This document shows, one piece after another, positions 19,546 through 30,537 of a stretch of DNA of 35,738 nt. Origin of the DNA: Entophlyctis helioformis (lineage: Eukaryota; Chytridiomycota; Chytridiomycetes; Chytridiales; Chytriomycetaceae). How positions within the stretch are numbered: the first letter of the stretch is position 1; every line of letters begins with the position of its first letter. The notes beneath the pieces were generated by a model. It was not told the DNA's origin, did no database searches, and saw nothing but the letters and a program-made list of their open reading frames with translations. The stretch lies in contig JAHLKH010000232.1 of assembly GCA_025526915.1 (NCBI GenBank), forward strand, positions 1 through 35,738, in the 5' to 3' direction. The position numbers were made by a program, and so were the translations under genes.

Positions 19546-22500
19546 TCAGTGAAAGGCCAGCGCGTATGCCCACAGACGCTGCCACGTCGTCTGTCCAAGC
19601 AGCATCACATTGACAGCCACCTGCTCGCCGCGCACCATGGCGTGCTTGAACGACTCGTCCAGATCGCCCGTCAGGATCTGCACAAAGCCGTCCACCTTGT
19701 CTTCGGGCACCATGGTCAGCAGCGTGGCAAACTCCTGCGTGCGCAGCGACTGGAGCGTGGGCGGCGCAAAGCTCATGCTGGTCGGCGTCGGCGGCATGTT
19801 GCTCATGTCCATGGCGTCGCTGCACGGAGACGCGCACACGAAGCCGCGGTCTGCAGCCGAGACTGGCGGAAGGGGCGGCTTGTCCACGGCGGGCTTGGCC
19901 TCGGACTTGCGGCGTGACAGGCGGATCGTGATCTGCGGTCTTGGCGATGACGCCGAGGCCGTCTTGGACGATCCCGACTTGGGGGGTTTCGTCGCATTGG
20001 AGGACTGCGGTTCGATGGATGGCGTGCCTGCGAGTGGAACAGCAGCAGAGCCATCCATGGTTGCCGTCGCGGTTGCCGTCGGGGTTGCTGTCGCGGTTGT
20101 GGCGCACACCATGTCCGCCTTGGGTGCAGTCGCGGCAGCATCCATGCCCGAGCGCACCGGAGACAAGGGCGTCGCGACCGTCTGGTCCGTGGAGAGAGCG
20201 AGATCTGGCACGGTGGCTTCGACGGTCAGAGCGTCCCGCGCGCTCTGCTCGCTCATGCATCTCTTCCGCCCGTGCAAGTCTAGGGTATCGTGGGTGGGAG
20301 ACATGGCTGGCGAGGAAATGCGCAGTGGTGCGGGCAGTGAGGCAGCGTCTGGTGCGGGCCGAGCCATGAACAGTGCGCCAGTTGGCGAGGCGTCGTTCTC
20401 GGACGTCGACCGGTCGGTGGGAGACGGGGAATGGGGAGCGAGAGCAAACGGCGACAATGGCGTCGGATGCGCTCTTGGGCTCGAGACGGACGAGCGAGCA
20501 CTGCCTGGCTGCTGCTGCTGCTGCTGCTGCTGTGGCTTGGCAACCTTGGAGATGGATCGTCTGCGCGTCGTCATCACGGATGAGCCAGACGGCTGCGATG
20601 GACAGAGTACAGCCGATGGCGGGGCCGTCGGTGGATAGGGGCACGACACGAATCGCGCGGGAGCAGACTCGCGACGAAGATGGCGCCGCTTTCCTGGCTG
20701 CGCTGCAAACGCGAGCAAGGGGCTCGGTGAGGCATCGCTTGGATCAGCTGCAGGTGCCTCAGTTTCGAGCGATCCGCGAGGAGACTCCATTGCGGCTGGG
20801 GGCAGGACGCACGACGACGCAGACAGACTGGGAGATGGAAGCGGAGAACGCCGTTGCGTCGGCGACCTGGCGGTGCTTCCAGCATTTCCATCTGCCGCGT
20901 CGCTTCCAGCCGTGCTTGCACGCTGCTCGCCAGCCTCGTCCGCGTCCACAGCATCAACGCCACCACAGTCACGATCGGTGCTGCGGCCAGAAGCAACAGA
21001 GGGCGACTGGGGCACGGCTGCAAGAGAGTGCCGGCGGATAATCTTCTTGTCCGTCGCCGGTGCCTTGTAGAGGGGGTGGCGCAGCTCGTTGCACTGCAGG
21101 ATCTTGCCTCGTCGCCACTTGACGCCGCACGAGTTGCACAGGTGCTGGTACTGCCCAGGGCCGTGCCGCCACATGGGGGTCGAAGAGGAGCCGCAGTAGC
21201 TGCATTGGCGTCCCGAGTGGAGGTTGGACTCGCTCTTGCTCTTGCCGTTGCTGCTTATGGATGTCGGCGATCCGGCAGGAGAAGGGCCAGGCTTGCTGCT
21301 GTGCACGCCGGAAATGGACACGTGGCGCGATGGGCTCTTCTTGGTTGGGAGGATGCCCGACGGCCCAGCCGTTGCTCCATGCGTCACGTCGTCGCTCTCG
21401 TCCAGGCCGTCCACGTCAATGTCCATGGTGCTCGACTCGTGGGCATCAGCGTCCATGGCTGCAGACGCCAGAGTTTGATCATTGCAGCGACTTTGCGGTG
21501 ACAGCGAGGGAACTCTGGTACGATGGCTGTCAGAAGGCGGAGGAGTGAGCGGCGCTGAGCTCTGGCTCTTGCGTCGGTGTCCGATGCTGCCACACTCGGA
21601 GCTACTAGAAGTGGGACTGTGTGTCATGCGGCTTGACTCGAGCAGATCAGCCGAGGGCCCGGCAGAGAGCGTCGGCAGGCTGCCGTCCATGGATGAAAGG
21701 GACACGGGCGATGGCAGCGGCAAGTCTTGGTCGTCAACGATGGCGACGCGCTTGGATGGGTGCAGACGATGATGCTCGCTGGCCGAGCCAGTGCTGGTGG
21801 TGGCGTGGCCGCCTCGTGTCTCGAGCCAAGATGCCTGCTGCTGGGACGATCGCGTGTGCGGACTGACGCAAGAGATGGGCCGTTTCTTGGGCAGGAAAGC
21901 GCTCGCCGGCGTCGCAGTGGGCGGGTTCAAGGGAGCGAGGCAGTCTGGACTGGACGTCGTGGAGCACAGTGCTTTGAGGGACTGCGAGAGCTGCTTGACA
22001 AGGCGGGTTGCCGCAGCGGATCTGGACGAAAGAAGTTGCACAAGGAAGGCAAGCGCGGTCGGTCATGCACAAACAGACACGTCGTCAGTGAGTGAGCAGT
22101 GTATCAAGCAAGTGGTGGATGATGGAATGATGATCAAGGTAGTGCATGGAGCCACAGCGCACAGGAAGTGAACAAGGTGGATCACATACTTGGGGATGGA
22201 TGACAGCAGCGCCGTGACGTCGTGTGCAAACACTGCCACAGAGCTGTAGGGCTGCACAGCGGCATCCGACGGACACGCGGCGAGCTTGGCTTGGATCTGA
22301 GCAAAGCGCTTGGAGGCAAGGCCGAGTGTTCTTGGCTGGTCGCCGAGGGCGGTGACGAGGGCAGCCGCCTGGACACAGACGCGGCATTTGCAGTGCACGC
22401 TCAGCGCATGGCGGTCGTTGCTGGCCGCAGTGGTGGTGGTCGTGGTGGTGGTCGCAGTGGACAGCGAGCCGGACGGGAGCGACGGGCCAGTGGAAGAACA

Positions 22501-23052
22501 CGCACTGTCGACGCCGCTGTCGTGGTCAACGGACATGATGTCGATGTGCATGTCCATGTCCGCGGCTTGGTCGGAGGGGCAGGTGGCACGAGCCGAACAT
22601 GAGGCTGTCGATAGTGTCGATGATACCGATGATGTCGATGATGTCGATGATGCCAGTGGTTCCGACGAGGCCGGCGTGCCACCGCACCGAGCCGACGCCG
22701 ACCCGCACGGCTCAGCCACAGAGTCAGGCAACGTCGAGCAGGCCGACAAGGACAAAGTTGATGATACGCCCGTCGGCGTCGTGCGCGTGCTTTGGGTCCG
22801 CCAGTCGCATGCGTCTGCTTCGACAGTCACTGCCCCGCCGGGTGTGCCCGAGGGAACAGTCGCCTCGGCTGGCGCAGGCGTGTCTGCGGGAGCGCAGAGA
22901 CGAGGAGGAGAGGACAGGGGCAGGGACGGCGACGGCGACAGTGAAGACAGTGAAGACGACAGTGAAGACGACAGTGAAGAGGAGGTGTGCTGAGCACCGT
23001 GCTGGGCCACATCCCGCGTTGGCGCGTCGGCCGTGTCTGCCGTTGTGGTCAT
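19546..23052 (-). CDS. GATA-type zinc-finger transcription factor
   Basis: Nuclear DNA-binding regulator of unknown targets. Exons 22190-23052 and 19546-22021 (intron 22022-22189, GTATGT donor) give 1112 residues. The single GATA finger, about residues 561-600, is C-X2-C-X18-C-X2-C: CSYCGSSSTPMWRHGPGQYQ then HLCNSCGVKWRRGKIL, with a basic tail. Most of the rest is Ser/Pro/Thr-rich and disordered, with a glutamine run encoded by CAG repeats (plus-strand CTG near 20511). Two parts look ordered: a helical block around the exon junction (about residues 210-310, from HCKCRVCVQAAALV to RLVKQLSQSLKAL) and the last 70 residues (LRTQEFATLLTMVPEDKVD onward, ending WQRLWAYALAFH). I recognise neither. 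The start at 23052 is the first ATG after a short open stretch; an upstream ATG is possible. Confidence 0.85.
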
Positions 23053-23815
23053 GTGCGCAGTTTGTCTGCAGCGAGCGAGGCCGGGCACGAGCACAGCGAG
23101 CGTGTGGGCATGTGAGCGTGTGTGTGGGCAGGCAGCACGGCGTGATAGGCTGCAGGCGTGGGTGCATCGCAGGTGCATCGCAGGTGCATCGTGGCCAGCG
23201 GGCAGGCACGGCAGCAGGCGGGCACTCACGTGTGACGGCAGTCTGCTGCACGGGCAAGTCGTGCGGGGCCAGCAGCAGTGCAGATGGAGCACCGGACGGG
23301 CGATGCTGGATGTGGGTTTTTAAAAGGAGGGAAGGGCCGGCCGCGGAGTGTGCGACTGGGTGGGTGGACTGGAGGCGAGATGCCGGAGTTGGCGAGGAGG
23401 CGGCTTGTGTGGAGGAGCCGGTGGTGGCACTGGCGCTGTCACTGGCGCTGTCACTGGCACTGGTGCTGGTGCTGGTTGGCAGGCGAGGGAACAAACGAGG
23501 AGCGCACCGTGCCAGGGCGGAAGGGAGCGAGCGAGTCGGCGAGTGGCTCTCTTGCGATGCGACGGCAGATGAAGGACTTCACACGGCGAATGTGGCAATG
23601 GCGCGAGCTCAATCACAGCCATTGTTCTGTTGTGTCGGTGGAGCCACAGACCCACCACCACGCGTCATTCGCCAACGTGCGCATTGGGGGAGCGGAGCGT
23701 GCGCTTGTGGCTGATCCACCAGACCGCGCGAAGCGACTGTTCATTCAAACACAGCCGGGCACGCACCAACACACACACACACCGACACGCACACCAACAC
23801 ACACAAGCCGGCTCG
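23053..23815. other. Intergenic region with short repeats
   Basis: Lies upstream of the GATA gene and downstream of the MAPKK gene. It contains three copies of a GCATCGCAGGT-like unit (about 23163-23190), a GGCGCTGTCACT minisatellite (about 23428-23475) and a CA repeat with ACACC interruptions (about 23763-23808). No open frame here looks like a protein. Confidence 0.6.
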
Positions 23816-25618
23816 CTACTTTGCCAACAGCGACTTTGTCCACTCTTGCAGAACCTCGGGTGGCACAGCCTTGGCCTGGACCATGAGCCTGGTGGTCTGA
23901 CAGCACAGCATGCGGATGGCGTTGATGGGTGTCGCGGTCGTTGGAAGGGCCGAGGCGCGGTGGTGCGTGTATCACGGCACCGTCACAACACATCATTGAT
24001 CAATGCAGCAGTGGCAGGCAGACGTTGGCACATGTGAAAGATGTGGTGGCGCACAGGTGTCGTGGCGCAGGCGGCATTACAGGTCGGTTAATGCCTGCTT
24101 ATGGGCATCTCGCGTGATGCAGGGCCAACGTACCAGCAGCTGCTGCGGGTGCATGCGCTTCTGTGGATCCTTGACAAGGCTGGTTGAGATGCGCGGTTGG
24201 TCAGCCAGCCTGTCAGCCAGCCAGTCGGTCAGCCAGCCAGGGCATCAGCCACAACCCACCACAGCGACGTAAACTCGCAAAACTCTTCCGAAAACTTGTC
24301 TGCAGGCAGCGACGGCGCCGGCTCTTCCTCAATGTACTGCAGCAGGTCAAAGATGGTTGCCATGGCCTCGGGCGGGATGGGAAACGAGCCAAGCGCAACC
24401 TCCATCACGGTCAATCCAAGCGACCAGACATCCGAGGCTGCTGTGCACGCTGTCCCGTCTCGGACTCGCTCGGGCTAGCATCGACAACAAGGTCAGCGGG
24501 TTGGACTGGATCGGCAGTCAGGATCCCATCCTTACAGCCAGATATCCCTGTGTGCCCGTGAACGTTGCAGCCTGCGTGCCGTTGGAAATCTCCTTGCTGA
24601 CACCAAAGTCGGCAATCTTGACCTCGCCATTCGAGTTGATCAGAATGTTGCTGGGCTTGATGTCTACACCCAGTTGCGTAGAGTCAATGCAGTACGTTCC
24701 CAGTCAGTCAGTCAGTCAGCCGGTCGGCCAGTCAGCCAGTCAGCCAGTCATGATGAGATGCGATGAGATTGGATGGAATGGCACAGTCTGGGCCAGTGAA
24801 GTATACCTCGATGCACAATCTTGTGGTTGTCATACAGGTAGATGAGACCTTCGAGAATATGCAAGGTGATCTGGGTGACGATTTGCTCTGGGATAGGCTT
24901 GACTTTGCGATAGACCGACTCGAGCGTGCCAATGTCCATAAACTCCATCATGATGTTGATGTCGCCCTCTTCCAGAAACGCGCCATAGAATGTGACAACA
25001 CGGGGCGAGCGGCACAGACGAAGGATTCGCAGCTCGCGCATGATCATCTTTTCTAGCCGCTCCTGCTCGGTGGGCTCCATGACACCCATCTTGATGACCT
25101 GCTCACATGCACGCATGCACGCATGCACGTAGTCCGCAGCACAACATTGCGGCACAAAGCAACAATCAGATGCCTGGGTCAGCGCTCCAACAAGGAGAGG
25201 CCACGAAAAATGCAGTAAACAAACAGAGGCCACGGCTGGCGACGTGCATCGTTGCTCAGCCTGACGAGACAGGCACACACACCTTGCGCGCCATGAGCTT
25301 CTTGGTCGGCGTGTGCAGCACCTTGCTGACCGTGCCACCGCTGCCAGAGCCCAGCACAGAGATGGTCTCGAGATCCGCTGCACGGAACTTGAGCTTGGAA
25401 TCCTTTGCAACGCTTTCGGCATTGATGCGCTTGATGGCCTGTGACTGCGGCTGGGCTTGCGAATCGCCATCGCTGGAAGCTGGGAGCGAGACGTCCGCGA
25501 GCGAGCCGACGGAAGCTGTCTTTTTGAAGAGGTCGATGGGCGGTGCGGGACCCAGGCGCTTGCGGCCGGTCAGTGGCGATGGCGTCGCGGGTATGGCAAC
25601 CGGTGTCGCAGCCTCCAT
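23816..25618 (-). CDS. MAP kinase kinase (MEK)
   Basis: Dual-specificity kinase acting between a MAPKKK and a MAPK. Six exons (25283-25618, 24807-25098, 24536-24663, 24260-24474, 24134-24179, 23816-23896) join in phase to 365 residues. Visible are the Gly loop LGSGSGGTV (89-97), catalytic Lys112 in [13 protein letters not shown] (helix C), the MEK motif [25 protein letters not shown] (Asp210), DFGVSKEIS (Asp228), an activation segment with candidate phosphosites Ser236 and Thr243 before [14 protein letters not shown], and [20 protein letters not shown]. The 61-nt intron 24475-24535 falls between LA and PERV. The final short exon, ending [13 protein letters not shown], is the least certain. 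Two introns carry CTGAC-type repeats. The TFTGT activation loop is closest to fungal Mkk1-like enzymes, but the pathway cannot be assigned. ATG 25618 is preferred over 25714 because a CCAAT box abuts 25714. Confidence 0.9.
24200..24241 (-). repeat. CTGAC/CTGG repeat in a MAPKK intron
   Basis: On the sense (minus) strand this intron (24180-24259) consists largely of repeated CTGGCTGAC units before the acceptor CAACCAG. Each unit contains a CTGAC branch-point-like core. Confidence 0.7.
24701..24751 (-). repeat. CTGACTGG/CTGA repeat in a MAPKK intron
   Basis: About ten tandem CTGAC- or CTGG-containing units on the sense (minus) strand, inside the intron 24664-24806, upstream of the acceptor GGGTGTAG. 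It is related to the repeats at 24200 and 29633. Confidence 0.7.
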
Positions 25619-25714
25619 ATCTCGTGTTTGGGGAGCGCCGGCTAACAATTCGTTTTCCCCAAGCCGAGGGGCAGGCAATTCTGTGTTTCCCCATAGAGCA
25701 ACCTGTGCCGGCAC

Positions 25715-25722
25715 CTGATTGG
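25715..25722 (-). promoter_or_regulatory. CCAAT box of the MAPKK gene
   Basis: CCAATCAG read on the minus strand, 97 bp upstream of the chosen MAPKK ATG (25618) and immediately next to the alternative ATG at 25714. Its position argues that translation starts at 25618. Confidence 0.5.
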
Positions 25723-25812
25723 TCGGCTGGTTTGCCTCGAATTTTGTTCAATTTGGCATCCAATTTCCAATCGTTTTGAATCCAAATTCATATTCTTGTC
25801 CGGATTCCCCAG

Positions 25813-27201
25813 TCACTCTGAGCAGCCTGCAGTCGATGCCTTCTCAAGTCGTGCCCGCTTTGACGCTTGCTTGTGGACTGCCGAGCCTGTCCCAGGGGCA
25901 GCAGTTGGTTGCGTGTTGGTAGAGTCACGAAGAACTCTCGTGCGACTGCCTGTTGCGGCTGCTGTCCTTCTGCATCCAGTCGGCGCACTTGTGTGTGCTG
26001 TTGGGGCTGCCTGCTGCAATGTCCGAACGGGCAACGTCACAGCCGACACAGACGCACTGGCAGCTGCTGCTGGTATCTTCCGCTTGCTTGACGCTCTTTG
26101 GCGGCTGGCCGTTGGTGTGGCAGCTACAGCAACGGCTGGCTGTCCATGCTCGCCTGCAAGGTACTTGCCGTCGTCGAGCTTGTCAAGGCACACAGTGTCA
26201 ACAGAGTCGCAACTGTTGACAGCCATCGCACAAGAGGCAGACGAGCTCACCAACGAGGACATGGATGGATCACTCGGCGTATTGTTGAGCTGCTGTAAGG
26301 CATCGAGCTGCTGTAAGGCATTGCTCTTGGATTGGTCTGACTTTGAGAACTGTCGAGGCGATACACACAGAATGCCTGCAGCAATTCTGCTCACACATGC
26401 CAACCTCTGTCCTGGCTGCCTTTGTGTAGACAGCAAGGTCACAGCGACAAGTGTCTTTGCAACAGCCAGCAGCGCAGGTGACCAGCAAGTCTTGCATTCA
26501 AGGCACGATGCCGTCGCACCCCGTCATCCACAGCCAACAGCCACGCCCACCTGGCTTGTCAGCATGCCCGCGAATGCAATGACAAGCAGCATGCACAGTC
26601 TCAGTCAACAACAAAGGGCTGATCGACTGCAGGCTGCAAAGAACAAGTCGTCCCAGACCTGCTGGCGACTGAAGTCAACAGTATCCAAGGTCGGCAATGA
26701 AGACACTGTGCCCAAGGAGAAACTCACCTTGCACCATCATCACAAGAAAGTGCGACACATTTGTGAGATCTGGGATGACAACTCGGTCAAAGATTGGAGG
26801 GTTGTCATGGTGTTGGTTGGCAATCTCTGTTCCAAAGAGCCAGATAGCAATACGGCGCATCTCAGTACTGCTCAGAGCACAAAAGAGGGCTGGGCATCAG
26901 GTTGGAGGTATTCACACGGATGAGATCTAGCAATTCCATGCGCACTTGGTGATTCCAACTGCGGCATGGACCCTATGAACAAGGCTGGATGGGCAACCAG
27001 TGCTGTGGCTACCATACCAACACATGAACACCGTTGAGCATCAAGCAAGTCTTTGGTTGCCCATTCAACCAAGGTCTCAAGGTCTGCTGTGGCGCGGTTG
27101 TCTCTGCAGCACGCAAAAGAGTGCCAGCTGGATGCAAACAGGTGCCAGCTGAGACTGCCACAGGAAGGAGTGCCCTTGGTGTGCCACCGAGTGGCCATCA
27201 A
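25813..27201 (-). CDS. Unknown protein, tentative three-exon model
   Basis: I do not recognise this protein. Three minus-strand pieces splice in phase: 27032 to about 27201 (containing LETLVEWATKDLLDAQ), 26728-26867 (EMRRIAIWLFGTEIANQHH, then FDRVVIPDLTNVSHFLVMMV) and 25813-26375 (low-complexity Ala/Ser/Thr, ending at a TGA). The middle exon has a good GTGAGT donor and the last a TTGCTGCAG acceptor. The upstream donor (GTGTTC) is weak and the 5' end is not found. The middle exon reads like a folded, hydrophobic-aromatic segment. The last exon carries basic clusters (SSKRKIP, SKRARLEK) that could be nuclear signals, and a repeated LQQLDALQQL. It may be a real fast-evolving gene or a decayed one; the competing plus-strand open frame 25796-26923 looks like a shadow. 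Confidence 0.3.
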
Positions 27202-27578
27202 GCCGCCACCTCCAAGATGGGCTGCATCAATGCCATCTGTTCACTGATCAGAGTGACTGTGTATCCATGAGTATTCAAATCAGATTTGGTGTCAACTGAT
27301 CAGATATCAAGGCGAGCCAGCTGCGCATGCTCGTCGACAAGAGCACATGCCTCGTGCTAGACTCGCTGCTGAGGCCAGCTTGCCATCCACAACTGCGCTT
27401 GTGGAGGATGAGGCATGGTGATCTTTTGCAATCAACACTCCAGATCAACGCGTTCATGTGCCTGGGTCACGTTTTGGTGGCGCGCCACTGATCATGAATC
27501 AATCATTGCAAATCTCCGACACACAGATGTTATCATCTGTGGCAGTCACAACAACACGGCCGCTATGTTTGTCATAAA
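27202..27578. other. Stretch without supported feature
   Basis: Less GC-rich than the rest of the window, with only short open frames. It may contain the 5' part of the unknown minus-strand gene, and it flanks the Helitron 3' end. I see nothing I can name. Confidence 0.4.
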
Positions 27579-27605
27579 CAAGTATTGTGCCCGTGCTTCG
27601 CACGG
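27579..27605 (-). other. Helitron 3' terminal hairpin
   Basis: A perfect 6-bp stem with 3-nt loop: CCGTGC-TTC-GCACGG at 27591-27605 on the plus strand. On the element's strand it reads CCGTGC-GAA-GCACGG, followed by GCACAATA and the tetranucleotide CTTG then T. Canonical Helitrons end with a GC-rich hairpin, about 10 nt, then CTRR and a target T. CTTG departs from CTRR at one position. Confidence 0.7.
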
Positions 27606-27745
27606 ATGTGGGTCTCAGTGTTGAGATTTGTGGGATTTGTCAAGGTGAATATATTCTGGTATTCCAACAGAGCGGGTTGTTATGCAGTCCCTGTCACAGC
27701 CTTAGCCTGCGGCTGCGGCTGCGGGTGACGTTGTGCGGCATGATC

Positions 27746-27803
27746 TCAGTGCAGCATCTGTTCTGGCTGCAAAAACGCAGCTCCAGCCTCCGGCTGCGGC
27801 TCC

Positions 27804-27836
<33 letters not shown>

Positions 27837-30501
27837 GGTTCTGATTGCAGTTGTGGCAGCTGCAGTCGCGGTCGCGGTCGAGGCAGATCAAGGACCTCGA
27901 GAAAGACGACGTTCTCTGAACGTGTCTTGGTCCTGCTGGCCATCACGACGTGGGATGGCAAAGGAGATGGCGTTCAGGTTGCTGACGCGAGACACGGCGA
28001 CGTAGAACTGGCCATGAGAAAAGACTGGCGCTGGGAGGTACAGGCCGACGCGAGTGAGGGTTTGGCCCTGCGACTGACAGGAAGATGTCAGCAGAAGGGG
28101 GAGATGGAATCGCGCGAGAGATGGGTGCATGATGCTGACGTACCTTGTTGATGGTCATGGCAAAGGATGGACGGAGCGGGAACTGAAGACGGCGGATCGT
28201 GTATCCGTTGTGCTTGGTGGTGTGCAGGATCTTTGGGAGAAGGATCGTGGAGTCAATGCCGCTCCTTGTTCATCAGCGCTGCTGTCCTCGTCGTCAATGC
28301 CGCCTTGACCATCATCGTCACTTGCCCCGTCGTCCATCCCCATGTCTTGATCAACGGGTACATCCTGTGCCATGCCATACAGCGGCTGTTGAAGGTGGGC
28401 GATTGCAGCCTCTGCATCAGCATGCGCATCAGCGTCTCCTCGTTCGGCTTGCTCTCGGAGTTGCTGGATCAGATATGCGTGTGCGCCATGCGCAGGCAGC
28501 TGAGCGGGCTGAGCGGGCTGGGCTGGTGCGGCTGCAATGGCATTGACCATCTGGCGACGCTCTGCCAGCGAGGTGATGTTGTCCTTGGGAACTCGCTTCA
28601 GGTCCTTGTGCCAGCCTGGCTCGCCATGCATGAACAGCAGCGGGAAGCTGAACGGGAAGCACAGCGGGTTCATCTCCGAGATCCTGTGCGACTGGCCACT
28701 GCTGGTGTGGAAAACAAAGTCAAACCGCTGGCGTGGGACACCCTCGCGCAGGTTGATGATCGCAGCAATCTCGTCGTCCGACTTGGGCAGCCGCTCTTGG
28801 CGGTTTGCGCTCGCCACAAACTGAAAGGCGATCGACTTTGCCCTGAGCTTGTTGACGGCCTGGATCACGCGGCAGATGGGATTGAGGTCGAGCAGCATCT
28901 GCTGGATCCTCCGGGTCAGCGTAATCGAGAGGCCGCGAAACAACCCCTGGCGCTGCTGCAGCTGGGCATGGGCGTCGTAGAAGTAGATCTGGGCGAACTT
29001 GGCATTGGCAGCCGCAAGGCCAGTGTCAAGATCTGCAATCCTGTGGTGCACCCTGCCGAGAATGGCCAAGATCTTGGCACCGCCAAACGGTGCTGCGTCC
29101 TTGATGCCAGAAGACGCCATGGAAAACATGCTGTTGAATGCGCGGATGTTCTCTTGGAACTCTCGCGCACTTGGATCTGTGCCGCGTATCAGCTCAAGGT
29201 AGCGTGCAGGCGGCACCTTGTGATCTGGAAGCCGGACTGCTCCATAGGCGCAACAGAAGCTGATGTTGCGTACGCCGTATCGGAGGAGCCGTTTCTCGGG
29301 AGCCTCTCTGAGAAAGAACTTGGCACCGCAGAAGATGCAACGTTGGTCCATACGGCCGCAGTCGTCGGGATGAGGGGGATTGGTCGGGATGCCATCCACT
29401 TGCACGCCCACCCCGACAGTTTGTCTACGCGATTACACTTCCGTTGGTCATGGTCTGGAGGATATGCAGTCAGTGTGTGGACGGGCAGCTGCGTGCAAAC
29501 AGGCCACTGTCATGTACTTATGGCATGAACGGTCGGTGGGTTGGCTGCAGCTGGTGCACCTGGTGCGTTGTCAGCCTGAGCATTGGCCACACCATTGCCT
29601 GCAGGTCACGTCCAGTGAACACGCACATATGCATCAGTCAGCCAGTCAGTCAGTCAGTCAGCCATGCACACGCAAAGCCAGCAGAGAGAATGCCAGACAA
29701 CGCACCGTTGGCCATTCGATCCCAGCCGTCCATCTCCAACTCGTTGAGATCATCCATGCCAATCCCCCCTTGATTGAAGCGAATGATCTCAATCACGTTG
29801 TCTGCGGGCTCGTTTGCAAGATCCCCAATGCCGATCTCGTAATCGTCAATGGGCTCGAGATGGCGATCGTCCGGCAGCAACTCGGCCAACCGCACGTCAA
29901 GAATGTCGGGATGGTCGTCAAGCTGGAGCAGTTGAGCATGTGCTGGCATCTGAGGAAGGTCCTACTGCGGCTGTTGCTGTTGCTGTTGCTGTTGCGGCGG
30001 CTGATCCTGAGAAAGCGGCAGTTGTGTCAACGGCTGAGACGGCTGCGAATGGCCCCAATCCTCGTCTGGCTCCAGTCTTGGATGTCGAGATCCGCATGCT
30101 GGAGATGATCCAAGATGCTCACCCGGTCGTTGTCATTGAAGTACCGTCGAGCGGGAAGCGGGACGATGTTGTTGCTGTCCGCTGCGAACACTGAAAAGCT
30201 GAACCCGATGTTGGGCGGTCGCGCAGGTGCTGGTGCTGCCGAGTTGAGCCGTGGCGCAGGAGCAACGACAGCCTGCATGTTGCTGCTGCCAGGGTCTTGC
30301 ATGCCGTTGGGCAGAACGGCGGGTTGCGCAGCGGGCAGAGCGACGGCAGCATCAAGCATATCAACATCGAGACCGCCTGCAGGTTGGACAGCGACTGGCG
30401 GGGCTGGCACTCGTCGCAGTGGGACTGGACGAAGCGACGGTTGCAGTGGCCGCCGCGTCCGGAAACATGCGCGATGTCCGGCCAGCAGATGGGCCGCCAA
30501 C

Positions 30502-30537
<36 letters not shown>

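Noticed and set aside
19610..22095. Long plus-strand open frames (up to 342 residues) opposite the GATA gene
   Set aside because: They are antisense to a gene with a clear zinc finger, have unnatural composition and no recognisable motif.
24200..24751. Regular GTCAGCCA repeats considered as a CRISPR array
   Set aside because: Units are 4-9 bp, contiguous and without spacers, and lie inside eukaryotic introns. They are simple microsatellites.
25796..26923. 375-residue plus-strand open frame
   Set aside because: It has a Cys/Ala/Val-rich composition without domains. The opposite strand offers spliced exons with better protein character.
28245..28260. Possibility that the missing Rep/helicase core is an intron or lies elsewhere in the window
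   Set aside because: No helicase motif I (GKT/S) or HUH motif frame of Helitron type is visible on either strand of the window, and there is no space between the two parts. A deletion is the simpler reading.
28165..29528. 453-residue plus-strand open frame over the Helitron N-domain
   Set aside because: It is the exact antisense of a conserved Helitron domain, so a shadow.
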